Source: an uncultured Clostridia bacterium (GTDB lineage Bacteria; Bacillota; Clostridia; UMGS1883). From it: DNA of 18,897 bases. Both the position numbers and the translations under genes were made by a program. The notes beneath the pieces were generated by a model. It saw nothing but the letters and a program-made list of their open reading frames with translations. It did not search any database and was not told where the DNA came from. Positions 1 through 7,072 of this stretch are shown here, piece after piece; the stretch's first letter is position 1; each line of letters starts with the position of its first letter. The stretch covers positions 1 through 18,897 of the forward strand of contig CANQKL010000012.1 of assembly GCA_947624455.1 (NCBI GenBank), in the 5' to 3' direction.

Positions 1-71
1 TCCTGACCTTTAAGCTGGCGGGGCTGCTGCTGGCGCTGATCGGATTTATTATAACTGTGTACGTATCTTAG
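1..71 (+). CDS. C-terminal end of a membrane protein (partial)
   Basis: Only the last 22 codons lie in the window, read in the frame beginning at base 3 and ending with TAG at 69-71. They encode a strongly hydrophobic tail (LAGLLLALIGFIITVYVS), which looks like a C-terminal transmembrane segment with only a few residues after it. The other two forward frames are closed by stops within the first 14 bases, so this is the only reading that can enter from outside. The family cannot be told from so little sequence. The valS start lies 64 bases downstream on the same strand and the two may be co-transcribed. No terminator hairpin is visible between them. Confidence 0.5.
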   Translation, partial: LTFKLAGLLLALIGFIITVYVS

Positions 72-135
72 CCGCGCGGCGAAGAGCGATATGCGATTAT
101 TCACGTTATACAACATATCGAGAGGATGAACACCA

Positions 136-2757
136 TTGAAAAACCTTGAAAAAACCTACAATCCAGGCGAGATAGAGGACCGTCTTTACTCCAAGTGGGT
201 CGAAAGCGGCTACTTCCACGCCGAACCTGACTCCAAGAAGGAGCCTTATACCATAGTTATCCCGCCCCCCAACGTGACGGGCCAGCTCCACATGGGCCAC
301 GCCCTTGACGAAACTCTTCAAGATATTCTTATCCGCTTCAAGCGGATGCAGGGATATAACGCCCTTTGGATTCCTGGCACCGACCATGCCGGTATCGCCA
401 CACAGATAAAGGTGGAGGAGGCGCTCCGCAAGGAGGAGGGCCTGACCCGCTACGATCTGGGGCGGGAAAAGTTTTTGGAGCGGGTCTGGGATTGGAAGAA
501 CAAGTTCGGCAGCCGCATCATAAACCAGCTCAAGAAAATCGGCAGCTCCTGCGACTGGGATCGGGAAAGGTTCACTATGGACGAGGGCTGCTCTAAGGCG
601 GTTCGGGAGGTCTTTGTCAACCTTTACAACAAGGGCCTCATCTACCGGGGCAACAAGATCATAAACTGGTGTCCGAGCTGTGCCACCGCCCTATCTGACG
701 CGGAGGTGGAATACTCCGACCAGCCCGGCCACTTCTGGCACATTCGCTATCAGATAACCGGCTCCGACCGCTATATCACCGTGGCCACCACCCGGCCCGA
801 GACCATGCTGGGCGATACCGCAATCGCGGTACACCCCGACGACGAACGCTATAAGGACGTGGTCGGCAAGACCTGCATCCTGCCCCTTGTGGGCCGGGAA
901 ATACCCATCGTGGCCGACGAGTATGTGGAAAAGGATTTCGGTACCGGCGCGGTCAAGATAACCCCCGCCCACGATCCCAACGATTTCGAGGTGGGCAAGC
1001 GTCACAGCCTGCCGGTAATTAACGTTATGAACGACGACGCCACTATCAATAAAAACGGCGGCAAATACGAGGGGCTTGACCGCTATGAAGCCAGAGAGCG
1101 TATCGTCGCCGACCTGGAGGAGTGCGGCGCTCTTGTAAAGGTCGAGGATCACAGTCACAACGTCGGTCACTGTTACCGCTGCGGCACCACTGTGGAGCCG
1201 CTGACCAGCGACCAGTGGTTCGTGAGCATGGCGCCCCTCGCGAAGGAGGCAATCCGGGTGGTAAAGGACGGCGAGGTAAAATTCGTCCCCGAGCGCTTTA
1301 CCAAGACCTATCTCAACTGGATGGAGAACGTCCACGACTGGTGCATCAGCCGCCAGCTCTGGTGGGGACACAGGATACCCGCCTTCTACTGCGACGACTG
1401 CGGCGAGATGACCGTATCCAAGGAGGACATCGCCGTCTGCCCCAAGTGCGGCGGTCATGTCCGTCAGGAGGAGGACGTGCTTGACACCTGGTTTTCCTCG
1501 GCCCTGTGGCCCTTTTCCACGCTGGGCTTCCCCGACGACACCGAGGAGCTAAAGTACTTCTTCCCCACCAGCACCCTCGTTACGGGCTACGACATTATTT
1601 TCTTCTGGGTGGCCAGAATGATATTCAGCAGCTGCGAGCATATGCACAGCGTCCCCTTTAAGACCGTATTCATTCACGGCCTGGTTCGTGACAGTCAGGG
1701 CCGTAAAATGAGCAAGTCCCTTGGCAACGGCATAGATCCCCTGGAGATAATCGACAAGTACGGCGCCGACGCGCTGCGCTTCACTCTTGCCACCGGCAAC
1801 GCCCCAGGCAACGATATGCGCTTCTATATGGAGCGGGTGGAGGCCAGCCGTAACTTTGCCAACAAGATATGGAACGCCGCCCGCTTTGTGCTAATGAACC
1901 TTGAGCTTGATAAACGGGAACTGCCCCACGCCCCCAAAACCGAGGACAAATTGATACTCTCCCGCCTTAACACGGTAATAAAGAACGTCACCGAGAATCT
2001 GGACAGCTTTGAGCTGGGAGTCGCCCTCGGCAATCTCTACGACTTTGTCTGGGACGAGCTATGCGACTGGTATATCGAGTTAGTTAAGCCCCGGCTTTAC
2101 GGAGCCGACGCGGAAAGCAAGCTGGACGCCCAGCGCACCCTCGTTTGGGTGCTTGCGGACGTTATGAAGCTTCTCCACCCCTTTATGCCTTTTATAACCG
2201 AGGAGATCTACTGTTCTCTCCCTGTGGAGGACGAGACTGTAGTTACGGCCCAGTGGCCCCGGTATGACGAGGCTCTGTCCTTCCCCCAAGACGAGCGGAT
2301 CATAGAGACGATCTGCAACGCCATTCGCAGCGTCCGCAATGTGCGCACAGGCATGAACGTACCCCCCTCCCGCAGGGCCGGAATGTTCATCGTCACCGAC
2401 AGGCCCGAAATTTTCAGCGCGGGCGTCAGCTTCTTTGAGAAGCTGGCCGGAGCCAGGGACGTCGCGATACAGGCCGACGAGACCGATATTCCCGCCGGGG
2501 CTGTGAACGTCGTAGTCGAGGGCGCGCGTATATTCATTCCCCTCGAGGATCTGATCGACGTGGAAAAGGAGCGCAAACGCCTTGAGGACGAGAAGCTTCG
2601 TCTCGAAGGCGAGATAGCTCGGGTGGAAAAGATGTTAGGCAATCCCGGCTTCGTGTCTAAGGCGCCTCAGAAAAAGATAGACGAGGAAAAGGCCAAGGGC
2701 GAAAAGTACAAAGAAATGTACGCCAAGGTTCTTGAAAGCCTGGAAAATCTGAAATAA
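136..2757 (+). CDS. valS: Valyl-tRNA synthetase
   Basis: This cytoplasmic class I aminoacyl-tRNA synthetase charges tRNA-Val with valine at the expense of ATP. The 873-residue length is normal for bacterial ValRS. The HIGH-type signature is HMGH at residues 52-55, inside PPPNVTGQLHMGH, and KMSKS lies at 524-528. The inserted editing (CP1) domain lies between them and includes TTRPETMLGDTA. Cysteine pairs (CPSC, CYRC, CDDC, CPKC) mark zinc-ribbon elements. The anticodon-binding domain follows, then a charged coiled-coil arm over roughly the last 65 residues, the ValRS tRNA-binding arm. The start is TTG at 136, preceded by AGAGG at 121-125 with ten bases between; an ATG at 126 is in another frame and stops quickly. 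The 64-base upstream gap is too short for a T-box leader. Identification is firm. Confidence 0.98.
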   Translation: MKNLEKTYNPGEIEDRLYSKWVESGYFHAEPDSKKEPYTIVIPPPNVTGQLHMGHALDETLQDILIRFKRMQGYNALWIPGTDHAGIATQIKVEEALRKEEGLTRYDLGREKFLERVWDWKNKFGSRIINQLKKIGSSCDWDRERFTMDEGCSKAVREVFVNLYNKGLIYRGNKIINWCPSCATALSDAEVEYSDQPGHFWHIRYQITGSDRYITVATTRPETMLGDTAIAVHPDDERYKDVVGKTCILPLVGREIPIVADEYVEKDFGTGAVKITPAHDPNDFEVGKRHSLPVINVMNDDATINKNGGKYEGLDRYEARERIVADLEECGALVKVEDHSHNVGHCYRCGTTVEPLTSDQWFVSMAPLAKEAIRVVKDGEVKFVPERFTKTYLNWMENVHDWCISRQLWWGHRIPAFYCDDCGEMTVSKEDIAVCPKCGGHVRQEEDVLDTWFSSALWPFSTLGFPDDTEELKYFFPTSTLVTGYDIIFFWVARMIFSSCEHMHSVPFKTVFIHGLVRDSQGRKMSKSLGNGIDPLEIIDKYGADALRFTLATGNAPGNDMRFYMERVEASRNFANKIWNAARFVLMNLELDKRELPHAPKTEDKLILSRLNTVIKNVTENLDSFELGVALGNLYDFVWDELCDWYIELVKPRLYGADAESKLDAQRTLVWVLADVMKLLHPFMPFITEEIYCSLPVEDETVVTAQWPRYDEALSFPQDERIIETICNAIRSVRNVRTGMNVPPSRRAGMFIVTDRPEIFSAGVSFFEKLAGARDVAIQADETDIPAGAVNVVVEGARIFIPLEDLIDVEKERKRLEDEKLRLEGEIARVEKMLGNPGFVSKAPQKKIDEEKAKGEKYKEMYAKVLESLENLK

Positions 2758-2806
2758 AGAACGCATAAAACGCCGATATCCGCATATACTTGTTTCGGTG
2801 ATGTAA

Positions 2807-3493
2807 ATGCTGACAGTTATTGCCGCCCGAAGATCGGGCGGCCTTTTTTCCCCGGCCCTGAGCCGCGAGGAGCGGGGACCGGCTGAAATTTTTTATCTGA
2901 AAAATGCCCGCGCGCTGAAAAAGCTGAAAAAAGCTGGCCGAAAAAACGTCCTGATCGCCCCGACTCTCTCTGAGCAGACCGCGCCGTATGCCAGAGTTTA
3001 CGAGGGCGACAGCGGGGCGGAATCGCAGCTGCCCCGGATATTGGCCGCTTTGACGCCGCTGCCGGTGGGTGAGCTGTACATTTCCGCCGGAATAGAAAGG
3101 GCCGCGCAGATAATCGAACGCTGCTCGGGCTGCGCGAGACTTTTCACGGTCATAACCAAGGAGACCGGCGGCCAGGAGCTATTTGACCGGCTATACTTTG
3201 ACAAAGGAGTGATCCTCAGACGGGTGACGTCGCCGGGGAGCCGGGTGGGAGCGACGGCCCTCTGTCTGACCGAAAACGGCCGTTCGGCTCCGGGAGTGAT
3301 AAGTCTGGATCTCAACCGCCTTGGACGGCTGAAATTCTACGGCGGGCCGTTGGATTTTCTCGAGGAGGAACACGGCCTTTCCCCCACGGCCGAGCTTTAC
3401 GCCTTCGCTTCCCTTCCCCTGCCGGATAGGGGAAAAATTTCAAAAGATCACGGCGATAAAATTTTTTATCTTGACACAGAGATGATTTTGTAG
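2807..3493 (+). CDS. Unrecognised 228-residue protein between valS and greA
   Basis: I do not recognise the family. The predicted protein is soluble, with no signal peptide or membrane segment. It begins with a short hydrophobic strand followed by AARRSGG, has a lysine-rich stretch near residues 35-48, and contains alternating strand- and helix-like segments (VGELYISAG, LFDRLYFDKGVILRRV, PGVISLDLNRLGRLKFYGG) that suggest an alpha/beta fold. This is a guess from pattern only. Two cysteines form CSGC in the middle. The ATG at 2807 follows GGTG at 2797-2800 with six bases between. The gene starts 49 bases after valS with no terminator between, so it is probably co-transcribed. Its last codons overlap the greA promoter. 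Its length, GC-rich coding character and ribosome binding site support a real gene. Function is unknown. Confidence 0.75.
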   Translation: MLTVIAARRSGGLFSPALSREERGPAEIFYLKNARALKKLKKAGRKNVLIAPTLSEQTAPYARVYEGDSGAESQLPRILAALTPLPVGELYISAGIERAAQIIERCSGCARLFTVITKETGGQELFDRLYFDKGVILRRVTSPGSRVGATALCLTENGRSAPGVISLDLNRLGRLKFYGGPLDFLEEEHGLSPTAELYAFASLPLPDRGKISKDHGDKIFYLDTEMIL

Positions 3494-3499
3494 TACAAT
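3471..3499 (+). promoter_or_regulatory. SigA-type promoter of greA
   Basis: The -35 box is TTGACA at 3471-3476, followed by a 17-base spacer and TACAAT at 3494-3499, one mismatch from consensus. The stop codon of the upstream 228-residue gene (TAG, 3491-3493) lies inside the spacer. greA can therefore be expressed independently of valS. Confidence 0.85.
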
Positions 3500-3523
3500 A
3501 TTACTAATGTAAAAGTTGTAATT

Positions 3524-3531
3524 GAGAGGAG
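3524..3531 (+). promoter_or_regulatory. Ribosome binding site that fixes the greA start
   Basis: GAGAGGAG sits eight bases before the ATG at 3540. An in-frame TTG at 3522 would lie on top of this site, so the longer reading is unlikely. Confidence 0.8.
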
Positions 3532-3539
3532 TTTTTAAC

Positions 3540-4016
3540 ATGGCTGCAAAGCAGGTATTACTTACAAACGACGGTCTGAAGCGGCTCCAGGACGAGCTGG
3601 AAAACCTCAAGACCGTCCGCCGTCAGGAAAATAAGGAGGCCATAAAGCGGGCGCGTTCCTTCGGCGACCTTTCCGAGAACAGCGAATACGACGAGGCCAA
3701 GGAGGAACAGGCGGCCATCGAGCAGCGTATATCCGAGATCGAGGCCATGCTGGTCAATGTGAAGATAATCGACGACGACCTCAGCGACAACAGTGCCGTG
3801 ACCGTTGGCTCGACCGTTCGCATAAAGGATACCGAGACTGGGGACGAGGATATCTACGCCATAGTAGGCTCGACCGAATCCAATCCCGAGGAGGGAAAGA
3901 TTTCCGACGAATGTCCGGTTGGCAAGGCCCTGCTGGGCAAAAAGGTGGGCGACGTCGTGCCTGTGGAGGTGCCCGACGGAGTGATTAACTATGAGGTAAT
4001 GGCCATCGAGAGATAA
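3540..4016 (+). CDS. greA: Transcription elongation factor GreA
   Basis: GreA inserts its N-terminal coiled coil into the secondary channel of RNA polymerase and stimulates cleavage of backtracked transcripts. The product is 158 residues, the standard length. Residues 1 to about 77 form the antiparallel coiled coil, with the acidic tip in the GDLSENSEY motif; D43 and E46 correspond to the conserved tip residues. The rest is the FKBP-like C-terminal domain, with the usual features KISDECPVGKALLGKKVGD near the end. The ATG at 3540 was chosen over an in-frame TTG at 3522 because that TTG overlaps the ribosome binding site. The gene has its own near-consensus promoter and a hairpin terminator about 165 bases downstream. 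Identification is firm. Confidence 0.97.
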   Translation: MAAKQVLLTNDGLKRLQDELENLKTVRRQENKEAIKRARSFGDLSENSEYDEAKEEQAAIEQRISEIEAMLVNVKIIDDDLSDNSAVTVGSTVRIKDTETGDEDIYAIVGSTESNPEEGKISDECPVGKALLGKKVGDVVPVEVPDGVINYEVMAIER

Positions 4017-4129
4017 AAACTTTTCCTCCGTATATATTAGTGCGCCGACAAAGGTCAGCGCACTCGCTTGGGCAACCCGAACGGTTTCCCCAGCGGTTAC
4101 CCCTTCCGCATCGGGCGCTTTCGCTTACG

Positions 4130-4163
4130 AAATATCATTTTTATTGTGATAAAAATGATATTT
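4130..4163. repeat. Perfect 15-base inverted repeat, AT-rich
   Basis: AAATATCATTTTTAT (4130-4144) is followed by the four-base loop TGTG and its exact reverse complement (4149-4163). It lies 17 bases before the GC-rich terminator hairpin. It could be a protein-binding palindrome, an RNA hairpin or part of a small repeat element; the sequence alone does not decide. Confidence 0.8.
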
Positions 4164-4180
4164 CTACCCCGATTATAGTA

Positions 4181-4219
4181 TAAAATCCCGGGTACACGCC
4201 CCGGGATTTTATGTTTTTT
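4181..4219 (+). terminator. Intrinsic terminator downstream of greA
   Basis: A perfect 12-base stem (TAAAATCCCGGG, 4181-4192, with 4200-4211) closes a seven-base loop, TACACGC, and is followed by a T-rich tract (TGTTTTTT). The core CCCGGGTACACGCCCCGGG recurs downstream of leuB in the opposite orientation, and a diverged copy lies after the Nudix gene. On the - strand the hairpin lacks a T tract, so it should act mainly for greA. Confidence 0.85.
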
Positions 4220-4220
4220 A

Positions 4221-4242
4221 TCGAAAGGGAGTTCCCTTTCGA
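4221..4242. repeat. 10-base inverted repeat next to the greA terminator
   Basis: TCGAAAGGGA at 4221-4230 and TCCCTTTCGA at 4233-4242 are exact reverse complements separated by GT. The hairpin would follow directly after the terminator T tract. No T run follows on either strand, so it is not a typical terminator by itself. Confidence 0.65.
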
Positions 4243-4335
4243 GCTTTCCCCACCGTGCAGAGGGTTTGTCATTAGTCTGAACCGGTCAATGACCGGCCCT
4301 TAGTGCGCAATCTACAAGAATGTCTTAATGTTTAG

Positions 4336-4722
4336 TTATACTAAAGGCACGGGCCGGTCTATGAGGTGCATAACGTTGCCGTCAATGTCACGGAAGAAAA
4401 AGGTGGATATTCCCTTATCGCTGGTTGCGGCGTCGTGGATAACCTCCACGCCCTCGGCCTTGAGCTGCTCGACCGTCGCGGCAAAATCCGTGGTTGCAAA
4501 GGCCACGTGCCTTACTCCGGCCAGCTTCTCCTCGGGTTTTCCTTGGGAAGGGTGGGTGGCGGGAATGAACTCAATCATGCTCTTGTCCGGAAAGGCCAGG
4601 AAGTACGTACCCTTACCGTTGTCATAGACGCAGTCAAGCTCGAAAACACGCTTGTACCAGTCGGAAAGCCGCTTTGTGTCCTCGCTGATGATTGCCAGAT
4701 GCTCGATTCCTTTAAGTTTCAT
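4336..4722 (-). CDS. VOC (glyoxalase/bleomycin resistance) family protein
   Basis: This 128-residue protein has two beta-alpha-beta-beta-beta modules typical of the vicinal oxygen chelate superfamily: GIEHLAIISED near the N terminus and GVRHVAFATTD at the centre. Candidate metal ligands are H8, E51, H72 and H119. The last lies in DGNVMHLID, where many relatives have glutamate, so the metal site would be His-Glu-His-His. The family includes lyases, dioxygenases and resistance proteins, and the substrate cannot be read from sequence. The ATG is preceded by AAAGGAGA, which overlaps the stop of the upstream kinase gene; with a 15-base gap between genes, the two are almost certainly one transcript. 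Family assignment is strong and function open. Confidence 0.88.
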   Translation of the reverse strand: MKLKGIEHLAIISEDTKRLSDWYKRVFELDCVYDNGKGTYFLAFPDKSMIEFIPATHPSQGKPEEKLAGVRHVAFATTDFAATVEQLKAEGVEVIHDAATSDKGISTFFFRDIDGNVMHLIDRPVPLV

Positions 4723-4737
4723 TTTTCTATCTCCTTT

Positions 4738-5658
4738 TCAGTGTATTTTGTGCAAAAACGCCGCGCCCACTATCCCGGCGTCGTTACCCAGCCTGGCGGC
4801 GGTGATCTCCGTCCGCTTTAAGCCGGGTATGCCGCGGGTGTATGCGTTTTCGCTGACAAACTTACGTATGGGGGCAAGCAGGTTCTCCCCCTCCTTGCTT
4901 ATGGCTCCGCCGATCACAAGGCGATCCGGCTGAAAGACGTTTACTAAATTGCAGACGCCCATGGCCACGTTTTCTATCCATCTATCCCTGACCTCCACGG
5001 CTTCGGGTATTCCTGCCGCAGCTCCCTCGAAGGGCGTGCGTCCGGTAATTTCAGACTGGGCGGCAAACCATCCGCCCCTCTCGCGGGCGTCATTTATCAG
5101 GCCGCTTACGCTGGCATAGGCTTCCCAGCAGCCCCTCCGTCCGCAGCCGCAGAGCCTCCCGCCGGGGTAGACCGTGGTGTGGCCTAACTCCCCGGCTCCG
5201 CCGTTGACGCCCCGAAGGAGCTTGCCGTCAATTATTATCCCGCCGCCTACTCCGGTACCCAGCGTCACAAACACAAAGCTGCCCCGGCCCTCTCCGGCGA
5301 CCACGTATTCTCCGGCGGCCGCGCAGTTGGCGTCATTGTCCAGATCGACCCGCACATCCATCCGCTCGGTAAAATATTCTCTTACGGGAGTATTGTCATA
5401 GGCTATATTGGGACTGTAGACCATAGTCCCCTTTTCATTGTCGCAAAGGCCGCTGCTGCCTATGCCCACGGCTGTCACCCTGTCCCGGGATATCATTCCC
5501 CTGTCCAAAGCGTGACACATGGCCACGTACATCAGCCGTACCATCTCCGCCCCGCTGCCGGGCTGGCTGTCCACGCTGCCCCTGGCAATGATGCTCCCAT
5601 TTTCGTCCACCACTCCGGCCTTAATGGCCGTGCCTCCAACATCTATACCTACATACAT
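4738..5658 (-). CDS. ROK family sugar kinase (probable glucokinase)
   Basis: The 306-residue product matches ROK kinases, which phosphorylate glucose or related sugars with ATP in the cytoplasm. The N-terminal phosphate-binding motif is GIDVGGTAIKAG (residues 4-15). The catalytic aspartate is D109 in DNDANCAAAGE, and the second phosphate-binding motif is LGTGVGGG (133-140). The ROK zinc site consists of H160 in GELGH and C170, C172 and C177 in CGCGRRGCWE. There is no N-terminal helix-turn-helix domain, so this is an enzyme and not a ROK repressor. The ATG at 5658 follows AGAGGTGAT. A consensus promoter lies immediately upstream, back-to-back with that of the HD gene. Glucokinase is the likeliest activity, but N-acetylmannosamine or fructose kinases of this family are not excluded. 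Confidence 0.93.
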   Translation of the reverse strand: MYVGIDVGGTAIKAGVVDENGSIIARGSVDSQPGSGAEMVRLMYVAMCHALDRGMISRDRVTAVGIGSSGLCDNEKGTMVYSPNIAYDNTPVREYFTERMDVRVDLDNDANCAAAGEYVVAGEGRGSFVFVTLGTGVGGGIIIDGKLLRGVNGGAGELGHTTVYPGGRLCGCGRRGCWEAYASVSGLINDARERGGWFAAQSEITGRTPFEGAAAGIPEAVEVRDRWIENVAMGVCNLVNVFQPDRLVIGGAISKEGENLLAPIRKFVSENAYTRGIPGLKRTEITAARLGNDAGIVGAAFLHKIH

Positions 5659-5684
5659 ATTATCACCTCTGTAATTATACGTAT

Positions 5685-5713
5685 ATTATACACTATTTGC
5701 ACAAAGCTGTCAA
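5685..5713 (-). promoter_or_regulatory. Consensus SigA promoter of the ROK kinase/VOC operon
   Basis: Read on the - strand, TTGACA (5708-5713) and TATAAT (5685-5690) are separated by exactly 17 bases; both boxes match consensus perfectly. The start codon is 26 bases beyond the -10 box. Confidence 0.9.
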
Positions 5714-5734
5714 TTATTTTTGTACATTTTACCC

Positions 5735-5764
5735 TTGACACAGTTTCCCGTTACCTTATATAAT
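5735..5764 (+). promoter_or_regulatory. Consensus SigA promoter of the HD/CmpB/TtcA operon
   Basis: TTGACA (5735-5740) and TATAAT (5759-5764) are separated by 18 bases. The -35 box lies 21 bases from that of the divergent kinase promoter. An AT-rich stretch (5757-5777) continues past the -10 box. Confidence 0.85.
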
Positions 5765-5795
5765 ATATTATATAATAAGGGGGAGTGTGGACAAA

Positions 5796-6341
5796 ATGCG
5801 ACGCTTTTTCCGAGCCGAACGGCGCGATATCGAGCTATGCTTCGGCGATATGCTTACAGAGCTTCTGCGGGGAACCCAGATGAGAATGAGCGGGCGGTTC
5901 ATTCAGCACGGGGACACCTCGGTGCTTCTCCACAGCGTTGCCGTGGCCTATTACAGCTACAAGCTGTCCCGCAGGCTCCGATTGACCGGAGATCGTCGGG
6001 CGCTGATCAGGGGCGCCCTGCTCCACGACTATTTTCTCTACGACTGGCACCAATACAACAACGAGTACGGCCTGCACGGCTTCAGCCATCCGGCTACGGC
6101 CCTGAGGAACGCCCGGCGCGACACAAACGTTTCCCCTCTGGAGGCGGACATAATCTCCCGGCATATGTTCCCCCTGACTCTGACCCCGCCAAAAAGCCGG
6201 GAGGGCTGGGTGATCTGTCTGGTGGATAAGATCTGCTCGGTATATGAGACCTTCAACCGAGGTATCTACCCGGAGCTGCGCAGCTACTTGAACCGTTGCC
6301 GCCTTATGACCAGCCAAAGGACGCTGGGCGCGGCGGCATAA
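5796..6341 (+). CDS. HD-domain hydrolase
   Basis: This 181-residue soluble protein carries the metal-binding pattern of the HD superfamily: H46 in LLHSVAVAYYSY, the HD doublet H77-D78 in GALLHDYFLYDWH, histidines H94 and H98 in GLHGFSHPA, H123 in ISRHMFPL, and D144 in CLVDKICSVYE. These residues would hold one or two metal ions for phosphohydrolysis; the substrate is unknown. I prefer the ATG at 5796, about ten bases after GGGAG. A GTG at 5787, three codons earlier and in frame, is possible but sits very close to the ribosome binding site. The gene is first in an apparent operon with the CmpB-like and TtcA-like genes, 26 bases before the next start. The superfamily is well supported. Confidence 0.87.
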   Translation: MRRFFRAERRDIELCFGDMLTELLRGTQMRMSGRFIQHGDTSVLLHSVAVAYYSYKLSRRLRLTGDRRALIRGALLHDYFLYDWHQYNNEYGLHGFSHPATALRNARRDTNVSPLEADIISRHMFPLTLTPPKSREGWVICLVDKICSVYETFNRGIYPELRSYLNRCRLMTSQRTLGAAA

Positions 6342-6367
6342 AATCTCGCCGCAAAGGAGGCAGAACT

Positions 6368-7042
6368 ATGGCCGAACTGTTCGTAAAGTTCATGATATAC
6401 AGCTTTATAGGCTGGTCATACGAAACGACTCTATATTCCATAAAAAACAAAAGCTTTGTGGACAGCGGTATGCTTTACGGCTGCTATTGCCCTATATACG
6501 GCCTTGGCGGCATGGTCATAGCCTTTCTCTTCGGAGATATGAAAAATCCGCTGCTCATCTTCGTCGGAGCCATGACGGTGTGCTGTCTGTTAGAATACTC
6601 CTCATCTTGGATCATCGAAAAGCTCTACGGCGCCCGGTGGTGGGACTACAGCGACTGGCCGCTGAACGTCAACGGACGTGTCTGCCTTTTCGGCGGCATG
6701 GTCTTTGGCGTTATGGCGGTGATACTCGTGTTCAGGCTTGATCCGGCCCTTACGGAGCTGATAAACAGTTTTCCAAGGGAATGGACGGCAAGGATGGCCG
6801 CTGTGCTGCTGGCGGTGTTCCTGCTGGACATTTTCGCCACCTACCGCCGCTGTCGGCGTCTGGAAAAGAAGGATGCTCAAGTCAACATAATCCGCAGCCT
6901 CCCCTTCGATTTTCTGCCCAAAATAGAACTGCCCCGGCTCACAGGCCGGGTACATGGACTGACCTCCGCCGTAAGGAGCGGCGGCAGTTCATTTCTGGAA
7001 TTCGTCCGGGAAAAGCTGGAAGAGCTTTTGAGCAGGCTGTAA
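6368..7042 (+). CDS. CmpB-like putative ABC-transporter permease (integral membrane protein)
   Basis: The 224-residue product looks like the clostridial family of polytopic membrane proteins labelled putative ABC-transporter type IV (CmpB-like). Hydrophobic segments lie at roughly residues 5-22, 39-58, 61-80, 102-124 and 141-160. The loop WWDYSDWPLNVNGRVCLFGG is the best-conserved signature I recognise. After the last segment comes a basic, cytoplasmic-looking tail of about 60 residues ending in a short amphipathic helix. The family name implies transport, but no ATPase partner is present here and the real role is unclear. The start ATG at 6368 has a perfect AAAGGAGG seven bases upstream (6353-6360); the open frame extends further upstream into the HD gene without a comparable signal. 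Second gene of the operon. Confidence 0.85.
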   Translation: MAELFVKFMIYSFIGWSYETTLYSIKNKSFVDSGMLYGCYCPIYGLGGMVIAFLFGDMKNPLLIFVGAMTVCCLLEYSSSWIIEKLYGARWWDYSDWPLNVNGRVCLFGGMVFGVMAVILVFRLDPALTELINSFPREWTARMAAVLLAVFLLDIFATYRRCRRLEKKDAQVNIIRSLPFDFLPKIELPRLTGRVHGLTSAVRSGGSSFLEFVREKLEELLSRL

Positions 7043-7072
7043 AAACAGGGGCGCCGCCCTTTTGAAAAGGTC

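Larger units (their letters stand above)
4017..4335. other. Gene-free region packed with inverted repeats
   Basis: These 319 bases separate the convergent greA and VOC genes and hold no plausible gene. They contain, in order: a stem of 10 bases with one mismatch (4040-4049 with 4054-4063); a perfect AT-rich palindrome (4130-4163); a GC-rich terminator hairpin (4181-4211); a 10-base inverted repeat (4221-4242); and CCGGTCA-A-TGACCGG at 4282-4296. The nine bases TTAGTGCGC occur at both 4037-4045 and 4300-4308, nearly bracketing the block. No tRNA fold or transposase fragment was recognised. It may be a cluster of extragenic palindromic repeats or a small non-autonomous element. Confidence 0.6.

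Noticed and set aside
71..80. Palindrome GCCGCGCGGC before valS as a terminator
   Set aside because: Ten bases with no loop and no T tract; expected by chance in GC-rich DNA.
72..135. T-box riboswitch in front of valS
   Set aside because: Only 64 bases separate it from the upstream gene; no room for the specifier stem and antiterminator.
691..1458. 255-codon open frame on the - strand
   Set aside because: Antisense shadow of valS with no start signal and no recognisable domains.
4017..4335. tRNA gene or CRISPR repeats in the greA-VOC gap
   Set aside because: No cloverleaf with a T-loop could be folded by eye, and the repeats are inverted and different from each other, not regularly spaced direct repeats.
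6296..6367. Upstream extension of the CmpB-like protein into the HD gene
   Set aside because: No ribosome binding site upstream, charged residues before the first membrane segment, and a perfect AAAGGAGG before the ATG at 6368.
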